From assembly GCF_028640845.1 (NCBI RefSeq), contig NC_080544.1, positions 58,604,711 to 58,668,710 of the forward strand: a stretch of 64,000 nucleotides of DNA, written 5' to 3'. This document shows, piece by piece, positions 25,021 through 38,679 of this stretch (its first letter is position 1; the number at the start of each line of letters is the position of its first letter). A model generated the notes under the pieces. It was not told where the DNA came from. It did not search any database and worked only from the letters and a program-made list of their open reading frames with translations. Source of the DNA: Ahaetulla prasina (Eukaryota > Chordata > Lepidosauria > Squamata > Colubridae). Made by a program: the position numbers and the translations under genes.

Positions 25021-25841
25021 ATTGCCCAAAATTAGAGTAATTTTAAGCATTGCAGTAAGCCATCTGCTCCAGGATAAAAAAGGTGACTCTTATTAACATG
25101 AAAGCAAGATCACATCTCTGCCGTAACAGTTTTGAGCACTGATTTATTTCACTGAAAAGTATTTTCACTATTCTGCCTTTCTAAACAAACAGAACAGTCA
25201 AGGTAGGCACTATAAAATATATGGAAAGTAAGCTAAAATAGCACAATTAAAAACAACAACAACAAAGAATTATTTAGAACAGTTCATGAATGCTCAATTT
25301 AAAAAAATTAACTTAAGATTTTATTTTGAAGATATTAGTGTATAGAGAAGTTTGTAATGGGGGAAAATGGTTAAATATAATTATAGGCCTTTTAGGGTTT
25401 AAAATGTTAAAATAGTGATTTTTGGGCCTACAAAATTTTATGTATGACCTGTGTCATTCTCAATCCACCATAACCTGTGTGACTTTTCTACAAGTAAAGG
25501 GACATATCAAAAACTAGGCAAATGTTAAAATAATATTCTAAAATTCTAATTCTAATTTTTTTTCTATAGTAATAAAAATGGGGTTTGTACTCCAATGAAC
25601 CATGCTATGTAATTTTAAGTGTTAACTTTAAGTAGATTGTCAAACAGAATAGCTTTTAAAAAGTGATATCCAGTGTCTGTCCCAAATAATCAAGTCTGTA
25701 AATCCCTATAGTAGGCAGGTCAATTAACCAACCTTGGCTGTCCTAAAAAACTAAGCAGGTTCAGACTTGGTAAGTACTAATATTATATTTTTATCCTATC
25801 CTACCCATCCATCCATTTGTCGGGGCAGTGAGAATGCCTAA
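25021..25841. other. ATP5MK-TAF5 intergenic spacer, left part
   Basis: AT-rich sequence between two convergently transcribed genes; no exon, RNA gene or repeat family recognised. Confidence 0.5.
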
Positions 25842-25843
25842 TA

Positions 25844-26826
25844 CCGTGTTTCCCCAAAAATAGGACGTGTCCTGAAAATAAGGCCAAGCCTGATTTTTGG
25901 CGTGGGTGTAAATATACACCCTGCCCCGACAATAAGCCCTAGTGACGGGGTGGGTGTGGCCAGCACAGGAAGCAGCCCTTCCCTTTCCTGGTCACCTCAG
26001 AGCTTCTCAGCTCCTTAATTGGATCAGCTAAGCTGCTCAAGCCGCCATTCATAGCTGATTCACGGGTGCGGCTCCTGCCGGCGCCTCCAGCAAAAGCAGC
26101 CGCTTTTGCCATCGATTGTGGCCACTTCTGCAACAGAAGGCCAAGCAATGCGCCCCATGTGCCTAGCACCGGCCTTCCAAAGGGTACTGTAGCAGCAGCT
26201 ATCCACAATTTTTTTACTCTTATTTCGTCCCGACCATACTGGACCACGTGGGTTGGAACAAAATAAGGGTTAAAAATTGTGGATAGCTGCTGCTACCCTT
26301 TCGAAGCCTGGCATGAGCCGTGAGTCTCCTGCTGCAGGAGCGCTTTTGGGAGAGAAGGCAAAGGGGAAGTGAGTGCTTGCAAACTCCTGCCCCGCTCCTG
26401 CCACTCCACCGGGCGACTCCCGGCAGCCCCAGATGCCCAAAGCCTGCGCCCGCCCAGCTCCCTTTTCCATAGTGTCTGGCTCTTTATCAAGGACGGTGGC
26501 AGGTGGGGTGGAGGAGAAGCGAGATGCATGGAGCAAGACAGGGCTTGCTTCTCTTGCCATCTCTTCTCCCCATCGCCAAGCATGGCAGGGCTTTCTGCCA
26601 CTGCCGAAATTGGATACAATTTGGGGGTGACGGGTGGGGAGGAATGGGGCCGGGGAGACATGGGACGTGTGTTTTATCTGCCTTGCAGCTCAACATAGCA
26701 GTAGCCATGATGTGGCTACACTCGCCATCTCCTGTACCCCCAAAACAATAAACCCCCCTCAGATAATATGCGCCCTTATTTTGGGTTTTAAAAAAATATA
26801 AGGGTCTTATTTTGGGGAAAACACTG
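25844..26826. mobile_element. ~980-bp TIR MITE with GC-rich interior and internal palindrome
   Basis: Left end 'ccgtgtttccccaaaaatag' and right end 'ataagggtcttattttgggg' followed by 'aaaacactg' are imperfect inverted repeats, with TA at 25842-25843 and 26827-26828. The interior is far more GC-rich than the surroundings. Inside, about 26171-26226 and 26257-26311 are inverted copies sharing 'agcagcagctatccacaatt'. Overlapping frames on both strands here are spurious products of composition. No transposase is present, so it is non-autonomous. Confidence 0.8.
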
Positions 26827-27775
26827 TACTACTGTCTCCTACTTTCCCAACAACCCTATGAAGTGAGTTGGATTGAGAAACTGGCCCAATATCATCACCA
26901 AGCCAGCTTTCAAGCCTAAAGGAAGCCTAGAACTTAAGTAAGTTCTGGTTTCTAGGCCAACATCTTCATTTCTACATTAACCTAGTTGTACTTGTATAAG
27001 ACACCATTAGGAAAGATCAGAGCCATAGACTTGGCAATTGAAGAATATGCTGGAAGATGGAAATATAAACCACATTTATATTATTAATAAAAATACATGG
27101 AGAATGCATTAGATAAACTGAAGTTGAAGAGTTTTTGTTAGAATCCAAAAGAGATAGTGTTTTCATACTACTTATTCCTGCATTCAGGCACTCTGAAAGT
27201 GTATTATACACAAGTAGTACCCCAAATCCCTAGAGAACATGTCTACGCTTTTATTGGGTACCATCAATCACAATTCAGTTTTATAATTTTTTAAAATGTT
27301 CAAAAATTGGAAGTCTTGAAAATTTATGCACACTACCTACTCCTTCCTAAATCATAATCCAGTGTTATATGTGAATCAGACCTAATTCTAACTGTTCTCT
27401 GTCTGATGTTCTACATAAATATCTTTTTAATTATTCTAACCATCTGGAACCTAGATGCAGGAATACAGTTGACCCTGCAGTGCTGGTGGTTCTAAGAGAA
27501 AAAGTTAACTAGTCACAGCAAACATTCTTTAAAAGCATAAAGCTTCCCTAAAACGAATCTATACTAAGAGAATATTTGTAGCTCAGGGTTGAACTGCTGA
27601 GTCTGGTGCAGAGTTTGGCTGTTTTCTTGCAGATGTGAAACACATTTTTGTTTCAGTCCAGCGTTAAGTGCCAGCATCATACACACCCAGAAAAGTTACC
27701 AAAGTTTTTCCACAAATTACATTTTCTGAGAGTTCACTATTTTCTGTATCATTTCTTTGAAATTGTAATCGTACA

Positions 27776-28500
27776 CAGGTAGTCAATTAATGACCACTCA
27801 TTCAACAATTGAAATTGTGATGGTGCTGAAAAGTACTTACTACTGGTTCTCAAAGTTCCAGACACTGTAGCAGCCCTGTAGTCATATGATCATGTGATCA
27901 TTGGCAAGGTTCCCTGCCAGCTTCCCATAAGCTGTTAATGGGGAAGGCGGCAGGGAAGGTTGCAAGTTGCTCCCACCACTTTTTCTCTCAAGGAGCCCTG
28001 CTACAGAATATGAGATACCAGGGTTCCTATGCACTATAATGCACACTTGCATCACAGCAAACCCCAGCCTGCAAGCAGTCACACCACTTCAGCACCCTGT
28101 GCAATTCACTTCAGCACTTCCCTCTTACCCCTTTAGTACTTGTCCAACTTTTTTGCAATCTGCCCAGGACTAGCAATTTCCATACGATTTTCCCATTGAT
28201 TTTCCTTGTGGGAAGCTGGCAACTTGCACTCATACAATGTTCTAGCTCGGGGTGTCAAACTCACAAGCCGGATGCATCACCCGCTGGCCTCCCCCATCCT
28301 CGGTTTAGCAAAGGGAGAAGTACAATACATCACACAACGACATGTCATGAGTTTGACATCCCTGTTCTAGCTTAATGACCCATGATTTTCATTTAATGAC
28401 AATAGGAACTGCCAGGATTGCTATTGTTAAACAATGCAGCCATGTATTATCATGCTTTAAGACTGCATTGCTTAGCAACAGAAATTCTGATCCTAATTAT
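27776..28500. mobile_element. TIR MITE, 'caggtagtcct' family, copy 4, interrupted by a hAT-like MITE
   Basis: Left end 'caggtagtcaattaatgacc'. The family's right-half phrase 'ttgcttagcaacagaaattc' is at 28469-28488, but the right terminus is not clear. The hAT-like element 28248-28364 sits inside it. Confidence 0.55.
28248..28364. mobile_element. hAT-like MITE with 8-bp target duplication, 'ggggtgtcaaactc' family, copy 2
   Basis: Terminal repeats 'cggggtgtcaaactc' and 'gagtttgacatccctg' are inverted copies. The 8-bp TTCTAGCT occurs immediately outside both ends (28240-28247 and 28365-28372), the duplication length typical of hAT transposons. At 117 bp it cannot encode a transposase. Confidence 0.88.
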
Positions 28501-28594
28501 TGAGTATGTGAAGTCTGTCATTGTATTAAGGTATATGCTACAGTAATTCAAGGTTGCCTCTCAAAAGAACCATGTAAAGATGTCAAACCATGTC

Positions 28595-29437
28595 AAATTT
28601 TTACAGAATTTTTATTATAAAGATACAAAACTATAAAATACAAAATCACAATTATTTTTTAAAAATGCATACTGGATCCATGCTGCTTGATTTCGACACT
28701 CAATGTATAACTGATATGTTTCAATGAAGGCATAAGCCAACACTTACTATGGAAAGTTTTAAGGCCAGCTATTTTCTGATTCATACTTGAATAATATTTC
28801 TGTGACAAGTTTTTACTTGTGTAGAACAATATTTAGAATTCTTAGAGAAGCCAGTCTCTCTCTTAAAAGTCTTAAGTAACATTTATGAAGTCAGTCTTCT
28901 GAAATGCTACTTATTTTAGTAATTCCCAATACATACGTAGTTATATAATGTGATTTTTAAAGCTCTGGGGTAATTTAAATAATCTGGTTTTCTTGCTACA
29001 TAAATACAGCACGTTGCTCTATACATTCTCCTCCCCCAACTTTTTTGAACAAGTTTTACAGAAAAATATGCAGTTAACCTATGGTAATGTTGGGAAAGAT
29101 CTATTTGAAACCTTTGGAAAGGTCCAAGGACCATTGAGAAAGGGAAAAAAGGATTGACTGGTACCCAAACTAGCTATCTATTTATACTATCGTCACAGCT
29201 GGCACCAGTTAATTCCTTCCTTATGATTTCAGTAGAAAAAAGTATGTTTCTACTTGGGGGAAGGTGGTAGAGAAAAGCAAAAATGCCACTTTTTTTTCTT
29301 GTCCTGCTTTACTTAGTACCCTTGTACCAATAGAATTTCAGTTCATTTGTACAATATATTAATGGTAATATTCAGGAATGTGAAGATCTAAACATACTTT
29401 ACAAGACTTGCATAATCAAGCCATCTACTTTTGTGTT
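28595..29437 (-). other. TAF5: TAF5 3' UTR with AATAAA polyadenylation signal
   Basis: Downstream of the TAF5 stop on the minus strand there is no further splice evidence. AATAAA is formed by tttatt at 28611-28616, giving an approximately 840-nt 3' UTR. Its end is estimated at about 15 nt past the signal. Confidence 0.65.
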
Positions 29438-32400
29438 TTACTGAGGACTATAAGCCCCAGCAGCAAGAAGTAAATTTCTTCGAGTAAAGTGGAGGTGTAA
29501 AACTGGAGTTGATTTGGTCATATATGTGCCCAGAAGCAAGTCCTGTGAACTTTCAGGAAGGTTTATATGTCCAGTGGCTGTTGTAAAATCATCTGTCTCC
29601 AAGTCCTCAAAAGCTTTCACAGCATCCCAAAGTTTAACTGTATTGTCCATTGAACCTTGAAAATAAAATACATGAAGAATCTTAAAAAATAGGCATTGCA
29701 ATTATCAGTTCATGGCATCTAGGGATTCTCTAAATACTGTAGTCAATTTGACAAACATAACTTACTATTTTCTGGAAAAACAAACATTTATCACAGTAAA
29801 TGTAAAAACAAAATTTTGTCTTGATTCAGAAAACAAGAGTACTGAATATCCCTGTTAATGTCTGGACCAGGAAAATTACACTGAAAGTTGACCTCCATTT
29901 GGATCTGAAGATGAACATATCCAAACTTTCAAAATATTGTTATGGTGACTTCTATAATATTCAGTACCTTCTACCATTCCTAGTTACTTTTCCGGCCTCA
30001 TTTGTCTCACACAGAAAAGCATTTATACCACAATGGGATTTAATACCTTATTCTCAAAGGTGTTGCAAGAGAGCTTCAGTAACGCCAGATATTTGAGGTA
30101 TCTGGCCATGCTTGGATGAAACTATCAATAACTGTTTCACACATCTTTCTATGCCATTTTTTGACCCACACTTAGTACTAACATTTGCACAATATACAGG
30201 TAATTTGATGTAAATGGAGCTTGTGCACTTTATATTCCTCACTTTTTAAATGTTTATTGTATTTTATCTGTGATTTTCTACAGTCTGGTCTTAGACTGTA
30301 TATTCAACTAAAATAATGAAGTGCTTAATATACTAGGAATTTATAAAGAATTCATATGAGCTGTCATTTGGAAGGTAACTCATCATTTTTTTAAAAAATG
30401 GAAAATTGTTGAAGTTACAATAAATATTCAAGCAAAACTATTTTTCTAGTAGTAGTAGAAGTCTCCTCAGTTTTCTAAAAATTTAAATTTCTAAAAAATT
30501 TGTCATGTAAAACAATTTTATTTGCCCAGTAATGTTGACAGAAAGATGTCTGAATTGAATTTAAAGGAATATACTACAGATCACAACTTTATTTCAAGAA
30601 GACCCGCTCTATTAAACTTCAATCTATAAATATGAAAACAATTGTACAAAGACAATCCTAGCAAAACTGGTTTCAAAATTGTACAAATGTTCATTTCCAA
30701 AGGCTCAAACCATTTAAGAAATGTATTGTCAGGATGCCATGGATGGATGGGACCATTTATAATACTAATGCAACTATTTCTGCAGTTATTTTTCATCTGT
30801 AGAATTGAGATGGAGCACAAAATAGAGAATGATGTATTTTTGTAGTTGATAGCACTAGTTTTATAATAATTTTAAAAATCATACCTGAAGCTAAGATCTC
30901 TCCATCTCTACTAAATTTGAGCGCATAAATTGTATCTGAATGTCCTTTTAGCTCTCCTACCATTAAACCATGGCCAATATCCCACAGAAGCACTCTTCCA
31001 TCAGTTGCTCCAGTTGCCAAGAATCGCCCATTAGGAGAAAATGCTAATGAATTAACTGGTCCCTAAGGGGTAAACAGACAAAACAAGCTGAAATAATTTA
31101 TAAATGTTTAGTTAAATATGCTCAGTGTTTAAATCTGCTAATCATTCCCATTCAGTTATGAGTCTCTGTAGATGAAAAATTCCAGTTGAAACAAAATCAG
31201 TTATCAGTTGTCCATTTGATAATACGTTCTAATCTCCAGCACAATCCAGGAGTAGCTGGGTCAAGTGCACTTAATTTTCTACTTCATTATCTACTTCAGC
31301 CCAGAATCCAAATAATGAACTTAAATATGACCAGAAGGATATTCAATTATAGTTTTTAATCATAAACAGTAATGACTCAGATACAAGCTCTATGTGATTT
31401 TCTCTCCTAGAGAAACCATCTCTTAGGGGCGAAAGTAGAATTTCCCACATCTCTTGATTTGGTGTGGTATTAGACTATTTGCTTGGGTCAGTGTAAAAAC
31501 TGATCTTTCACACATCTCTGTTATGAGGGACCTCAGCCTCTTTCCATGAATGGTCATGCAAATGTTCTCTCAAGGAGATTGGCTTCTAGACAGATTAGTC
31601 ATAAGCAATATAAATCTGAATAATGTTATAAGTAGCACTTTACCATGTTCCTGAAAACAAACTGGCAATTGATATATCTCTGCTGTTACGGCTCTCTCAC
31701 CAGTATATGGCTGCCATATTTTGTATCACTTAAAAGTTTGTAAGTAGTCATCAAAACCAGTCTAGTACAGATGCATTGTAGTAGTCCATCTTCAAAGTAA
31801 TAAAGGCATGAGTGCTAAGGCCTCCCATTTTAGAAAAGGTCACAGTGCAAAGTGCCACAGATTTTATCTTACTAGAATTTTTTTTTTATTTGCATTTATA
31901 TCCCGCCCTTCTCCGAAGACTCAAGGCGGCTTACACTATGTTAAGCAAGTCTTCATCCATTTGTATATTATATACAAAGTCAACTTATTGCCCCCAACAA
32001 TCTGGGTTCTCATTTTACCTACCTTATAAAGGATGGAAGGCTGAGGCAACCTTGGGCCTGGTGGGACTTGAACCTGCAGTAATTGCAAGCAGCTGTGTTA
32101 ATAACAGACTGTCTTAACAGTCTGAGCCACCAGAGGCCCTAACATTTCACCAGGAACTTCCCTAGTAGGTAGAATTCTCATTGTATTTGCTCTCAGACTT
32201 GCCAGAAGAGTTTTGCTAGCTTGGTACATATACTTCATGGTATACCATAAAGTGCCTTGGTTTGGGCTTAGCATGATATACTAATCAAACCACTTTAGTT
32301 TTTAAAATAACAGTCAGTTAAACTGGTTTAACAGTCAGTAAACCATGATTGGTAGAATATATGAATCTCTTTTATGAAGACAAAACTTCTGTTTGACTCA

Positions 32401-35400
32401 TTTTTAAGTGAAAAGTCTAACAAAGTATGTTTGATGAGGCCCACTGGGTAAAATTAAGGACAAATGTATATAACAATTTATAAGTGTAAATTGTGCCTTG
32501 CTTGCAAACACGTAATCGGGTTTCCCCTACTGGTAAAATTTGTATTTAAAAGTTATAATTTGGATATGAGGCCATCTATCTACCTACCTACCTACCTGAT
32601 TTTTGAGGCCACCTGAGTCTAAAAAACCTCTGGACAACTTACAGTATTTAAGAAAATACTATTTCAAAGAAATATGACTATCCAGAGAAAAGCACATAAA
32701 TAAAAATTGAAGGTAGTTCCATAAAAACAGAATCAGGTCTTAAATTAAATTTCCAGAATATGCAGTGAATGGGAACTGTTATCTATCAAATTATTTCCAT
32801 AGAGGTTAGATATTCATCTACCTTATGTCCCGTGAAGATTCTTACACAGTTTCCATTAAGTATATCCCAAAGCCTCACAGTTCTGTCTGCTGAGCCTGTG
32901 GCAATGTAGTTGGAGTTTGGGTGAAAACGTGTACATGTGACATCTGCCAGATGACCAGCAAAGATCCGCAAAGGCTGATAGTGATCTGTAGCCCACAAAC
33001 TTTAATCCAGTAAAGAGTATGTTTAATAAGAGAAAGGAATAGATTGTTATTAAAAATGAAATATTGCCTCTTTTGTGCCTCTATATAAATATAAACAGAA
33101 CTGTTTTTAATCAATGGTCATATAATTTTGTAATATAAGATATTCTAAGTTACAGTAGCAACTAAAATAAAGTTTCCTTAGCTAAAAATAAACAGTTCTG
33201 AGTTTGTATCTATATGAGAAACTTGTGATAATTCTTACCGAGACACTCTGTCATGGCCACCAGATACAAAATAATATCCATATGGAGAGAATTGTGTGTC
33301 CCATACAGGATAATTATGTCCTTTGTATCCCACCAAACAAGAAAAAGTTAGAAGACTCCACAATCTGATCGTGCCATCCTCTGAACATGACAGCAAATAG
33401 TTCCTGACAAAACAAGCAAAAAGAAAAATCTTAATCCTAAAAGTTTATCAGAAAATACAACTACTCAAAAAATACCTGTAAATCAAAAGTTCTCACACAC
33501 TCAGTGAAGGAACTATTATCTTACCTATCAGGACTAAAGCTAGCACCATAGACAGGTCCACTATGACCATATAAAATCTTCAATTCACTTGCTGTTTTTT
33601 CATCCATGATTCTTTCTAAAACATCATCAGATTCTTTATCTATGACACTGAGATCTGAAAGAAAAAAACCCTAAATTTCATGTTCAATATAATCAACTAA
33701 GAGTACTTGTTTTAGTAAATGTACTTCTTATTCCTACTAAAAGACAATGGGTTAAAACATGCTACAAATACAGCAATTCAATGTGTGAAATATTTACTGT
33801 TTTAATGTAAGAGGTCCTCGGTTAAACTGGAGGTGCATATATAGAATAACTTGGGTGACCTATTTAATAGGCTAATAGGTCTGCACTTAACAGTATTTTC
33901 TTTTATTCTATTCTCTCAACCATCTGAATTTCCTATCTCTATATTCTTCCTGAATTTATTTATGTTCTTTCTTTTTGGCAAAAATACATTATTAGTGAGG
34001 TGCAAATCTCAATGATTCAGGGATTGATTCTTCCTGATAATTTGGGAACATTCTTTTACTCCCAAAGACCATGACAAACAGAGCATGAATTTCAAAATCT
34101 GGCTCATGGAATGATGTTGCAGATTAAACAAGCCTATTTCAGGTCTATATGATCCCCAAGATGGACTTTTGTTGTTCTTACTAGTTGTGTGCTGCCCAGG
34201 ATTTTTATTACAACTATGAGTATCTATGTACTGTATTTTTCGGAGTATAAGACACACTTTTTTCCCTCCTAAAAGAGGGTGGAAATGTTGGTGTATCTTA
34301 TACACCGAATACAGCCATTTTTGGCCTCATGAAGCCCAGGCCCACTCGTCCCATTTTAGTGAAAAATGGGCCTGTTTTTCACAAAAAACAAGAGGGTTTG
34401 GTAGGCCTGCAGAGGGCTCCTGGGGGCTGGGGAGAGCAAAAATGCCAGTTTTGCCTCTCCCAGCCCCAGGAGCACTCTGCAGACCTCCCAAATCCTCTGC
34501 ACACCCTGTTTTTCGCAAAAACGGGGGTGTTTTTGCTCTCCCCCAGCCCCCAGGAGCACATTTTTGTGAAAAACAGGGTGTGCAGAGGGTTTGGGAGGCC
34601 TGCAGAGTGCTCCTGGGGGCTGGGGAAGAGCAAAAAACACCCTGGTTTGTGAAAAACCAGCCCGTTTTTGAAAAAAATGGAACACACAGAGGGTTTGGAA
34701 GGCCTGCAGAGTGCTTCTCGGTGCCAGGGAGGGCAAAAACCTTTTTTTTCTTACTTACCTGTTCAAAATCCTAGTACATTTTATACACCGGTGCGTCTTA
34801 TAATCCAAAAAATACGGTAAGTCTTTTAAAATAAAATAAATACTTAAATACACTCCAAACCATGTATAGTCCAAACACTTGGTTCCAGAAACCATGAAAC
34901 TACTCACAGAATATCATAGTTCTGAAGGAAATTTGGAATGGTTGGGAGGAAGAATGAAACATTCCCAGAGGTCTTTCAAATCTTCCGGTACAAAGTCAGT
35001 TTTGCACTTTTTTCCCTTCTTGGTCCTTGTGTTGACTGACAGGTTCCTGAAGTATTTTTGGCTAGATTTCAGAACTGGTTTGTTATTTCCTTGTTCCTAG
35101 TGCTGGAGAGAGTAACTGGCTCAAAGTTACCCAGCAGATTTCATGCCTATGGCAAGACTAGAACTTACTCTTGGTTTCTAACCTGGTGTCTTAAGCACTG
35201 CACCAAACTGGCACTTTTTGTACATCTGTACACAATACTACAGGTAGTCCTTGATTTATGACTGTAATTGAGCCTGCCCACTACAGTTGCAAGTCATGGC
35301 GGTAATTAAGCAAGGTGCCTCAGTTAATGATGCCCATCCCTGTTCTCCACAATGCAGTTAAGCAACTGCAAAGGTCACTAAATGGTGCGTTGAATGCCTT

Positions 35401-38400
35401 GAGTGAAGGAGGCCCAGGCCCGTACTGCAGCACTTCCACAGTTCATACATGGCCTGTCCTAGGCCTCCTCCATCCCCAAGGTATCCCCATGCTCTACTTT
35501 CCACCACTTGTGGTCTCTCACTCCTTGGGCCTGCTTCACCACTCCAATCCATACTCATAGACATTGGGCCTCCTCCCCACTGAGCCCTTAGAGGCTTTGG
35601 GCCTGCTTCCCACTCCACTTGGTCTCATTCCCTCTTCCCTACCCCCTGTCACCATTTGATTATTTATTTTTTCAATAATGTAGATCTCCTTCTGGAAAAA
35701 GGCACTCCACCTTCTTACACAGTGGAGATTGTGTAGCTCTGTCCCAGAAGTAGGAACCATTTTGGAGTGGCCACAATTCATTCCCCACATGGCAGCTGCT
35801 TCCAGGATAGTGCCACATGGCCTCCACTACATAGGAAGGCTGGGGGGAATAGTGGCCTGCTGTCCTTCCCCAGTGAGGTCTCCATTTTGGGAGTGGCCAC
35901 AATGAAATGGGACTCATTTCCATGCAGGATGAACCCATGCAGCCTCCACTGTGTAGGAAGACCACACACCAAGCTCTTGCTTCCAGAAGGAGATCAACAG
36001 TACTGAAAAAATAAGTGATCAAATGGGGGTAGGCAGTGTGTGAGATCCAGTGGGATAGGAAGTAGACCCAAGGCCTACTGGGACCCAGTCGGGTGGGGAG
36101 GTAGGCTTGGGTGTGTATGTGCTACAGCCTCCCTTCAGTCGGTCATAAGGGCAGATAGCTTGCCAAGTACTTAAATTTTGTTCACATGATCACGGGCATT
36201 ACAGTAGCGGTAACTTTGGGCAGAAGTTGTAATTCCTCTTGTTCAATGCATTTGTAATTTTGAACAGTCTCTGAACAAATGATTGCAAGTCAAGGACTAC
36301 CTGTACAAGACTGCATCTGTACTCAGGATGCATGTTATGAAGCTCAAAAAATGTAATACTTGGTTCACTAAATACGGTACTTTTTAGTTTTTCTGATGTA
36401 TATATTTATACAAAAATAAAGGTATTAATTCAAGAGTCTTAAACAACATTAAAATATTGTTAAGCAATTAAAGACATGTGAACACTTAAATTGCAAAGAA
36501 ACAATTTTGACCATTATTTTAGTATTTGTCTCTTCAGCTTAATATTGCTATTCTAAAAGAACAACTTCATGAGAGCAGAACAGCTATTAAGAAAATTGAA
36601 ATGGGAGTTAATTTTTATTACCTGTAGCTGATTTTACACTGCGAAGCTTTTTGGGTGTCACAGACCATACCCTGACTGTGGAATCAGCAAAGCCTCCAAC
36701 GATCATGCTAGAGTCATCTGTAACATCCACAGCTGTAAGACCCTGTTTGCATAAACCACAATTAAACAGTTTTATTTTAAATAAAAAGTTAAAGCATACC
36801 ACCAGACTGAAAGTAAACAATAAACCATCAATTGGAGCAACAATCAATCAGTCATTCTCTCAGCCCATCCCACCTGATAGTTATTGTGGAGAAAATAGGA
36901 GAAAGGAATAATAGGCATGTTTGCCCTCTTATTTATAAAAATAATGACAAGGTTTAAATAAAAAAGTTAAGAAATGAATTAGATAAAAATTATTAGCTTC
37001 TTTTTTTTAGTGGCTTCAAAACTTAGTGAGAACAGTCAGTTGGACAGTGCAGTGTGTAGTCATTTATTACTGGGGGCACAGCAAAGACACAGTGCATCCA
37101 GATACATACCTATTGCTGAAGCCCTATTTATGTGTTTTCAGAAAGACCCCAAAGAGGGGCCTCCCAGGCTAAAATACAAATGGGGCCACCTGGATTAAAA
37201 CCCAAAAAAGGCAGGGGCTTTTGGCCCGTATTATATGATGAAAGTGGGAGGGGCTTGTGCTACTTTCTGACACTGTTAACTGTCCCCAGAAATAATGGAG
37301 CCAAGATTATAACAATAACCTGTATCTTCACATTAGATTTTGAAGCCACTCTGAAGGATTGGACTACTTCACAAAGAAAGTCTGCACTTTTTGAAATTTA
37401 ATATTCTTTATTTGGGAGACTGGAAAAAAATTGTTTTCCTTCAGCAATAGTTTATCAGTCTTTTGATTTTTCCCTCTGCAATCACCAATCAAAGACTTCA
37501 TGCAAGGCTGTGTTGTGATCTGATCCACTGTCAATCCAGTGCACTAACCTGATATGCATTAAGAAACGTGTAGAAGCAAATAGAAGGCAAACAGTCTGGA
37601 CCAAGCCGAACACGTTTAGTAGCTTCCTTCATATTCATTATTTTATCCAGCTTATCAGAATCCTTTAGCTCAGGAAGAGGGATTCTGCATAAAGAAGAAC
37701 AGTTTCAAAATACAGATAAAGCATTTTCAACCTCATTGAGCAGATGCTTATCCTCAAGCAAATTATCAGGGTTTCCTCACTCTCCACTTGAAAACTAATA
37801 AACTTTAGTCTGCACCCTAGTGTAGACTATATGATTCACATAATTCATAGTTTCTCGCTATTCCCTCCCCACTTGAATATCTCTTTACATAGAAAGCTGG
37901 CTGTGGGAGTGAAAATGGAAGAACATTTAAGCAAGACAAAGTTGCTTATTGCAGTTTAAAATGTCACATTTAAGTAAGTACTGCACCTGAGCAATTTAAA
38001 TGGAAGTTAAGAAAGCTTCTACCTATTCTGAGGTGGAGCATTTGGATCCTGCTTTTTACTTTTTGATCCCATACTATCTTTCTTGGGCTTCTTTTTCTTT
38101 GGCTTGCCCTCTTCATTCTCTCCCTCTTCATCTTCATCATCCAAAGGTAACTCAATTTCTGGTTCTTTTAATAAGCCAAAAAACACCTGTAAATGAAAAA
38201 GAGAAAGTATAAATTGCAGAAATATTTCCTTAGCATTTCTCCCCTGTGTGTTGGAAAAGAGAGATTGTGCATGTCCAGCGGGGTGTCAAACTCATGATGT
38301 CACAGCGGCATCACATGACGTATCGGGACTGCTAAACCGGGCCTGGGCATGGCCAGCGTGTGACACATCCGGCCTGTGGGCCACGAGTTTGACATCCTTG

Positions 38401-38639
38401 TTGTAAACGATCTCTATCACAAATCACAATCCAAAGTTCAAAAATATTTTTAGTTTCTATTTCTTTAGACAGCCCTTCTTTCCTGACGTATCTCAAAAAA
38501 GAGATATTTATGAATTTATTTATTTACATTTATGAATTATGTTTATTTTAAGTTCTTGTTTTAATTGTATATTGTGCTGTTTTTTATGACTTGGCTGTGC
38601 ACCGCCCTGAGTCCTTCGGGAGAAGGGCGGTATAAAAAT

Positions 38640-38679
<40 letters not shown>

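Noticed and set aside
26066..26751. Cluster of 66-122-codon frames on both strands suggesting a GC-rich gene
   Set aside because: All fall within the 25844-26826 MITE. High GC lowers stop density; no frame shows protein-like conservation or exon borders.
34226..34774. A 182-codon open frame plus several overlapping frames on both strands
   Set aside because: They lie inside the TA-flanked MITE and arise from its reiterated GC-rich units; there is no homology, no splice context, and equally long frames occur on the opposite strand.
37970..38155. Lys/Arg-rich 61-residue frame
   Set aside because: It is the wrong frame of TAF5 exon 4 (38186-38023), whose correct frame gives the acidic and KPKKKKPKK linker.
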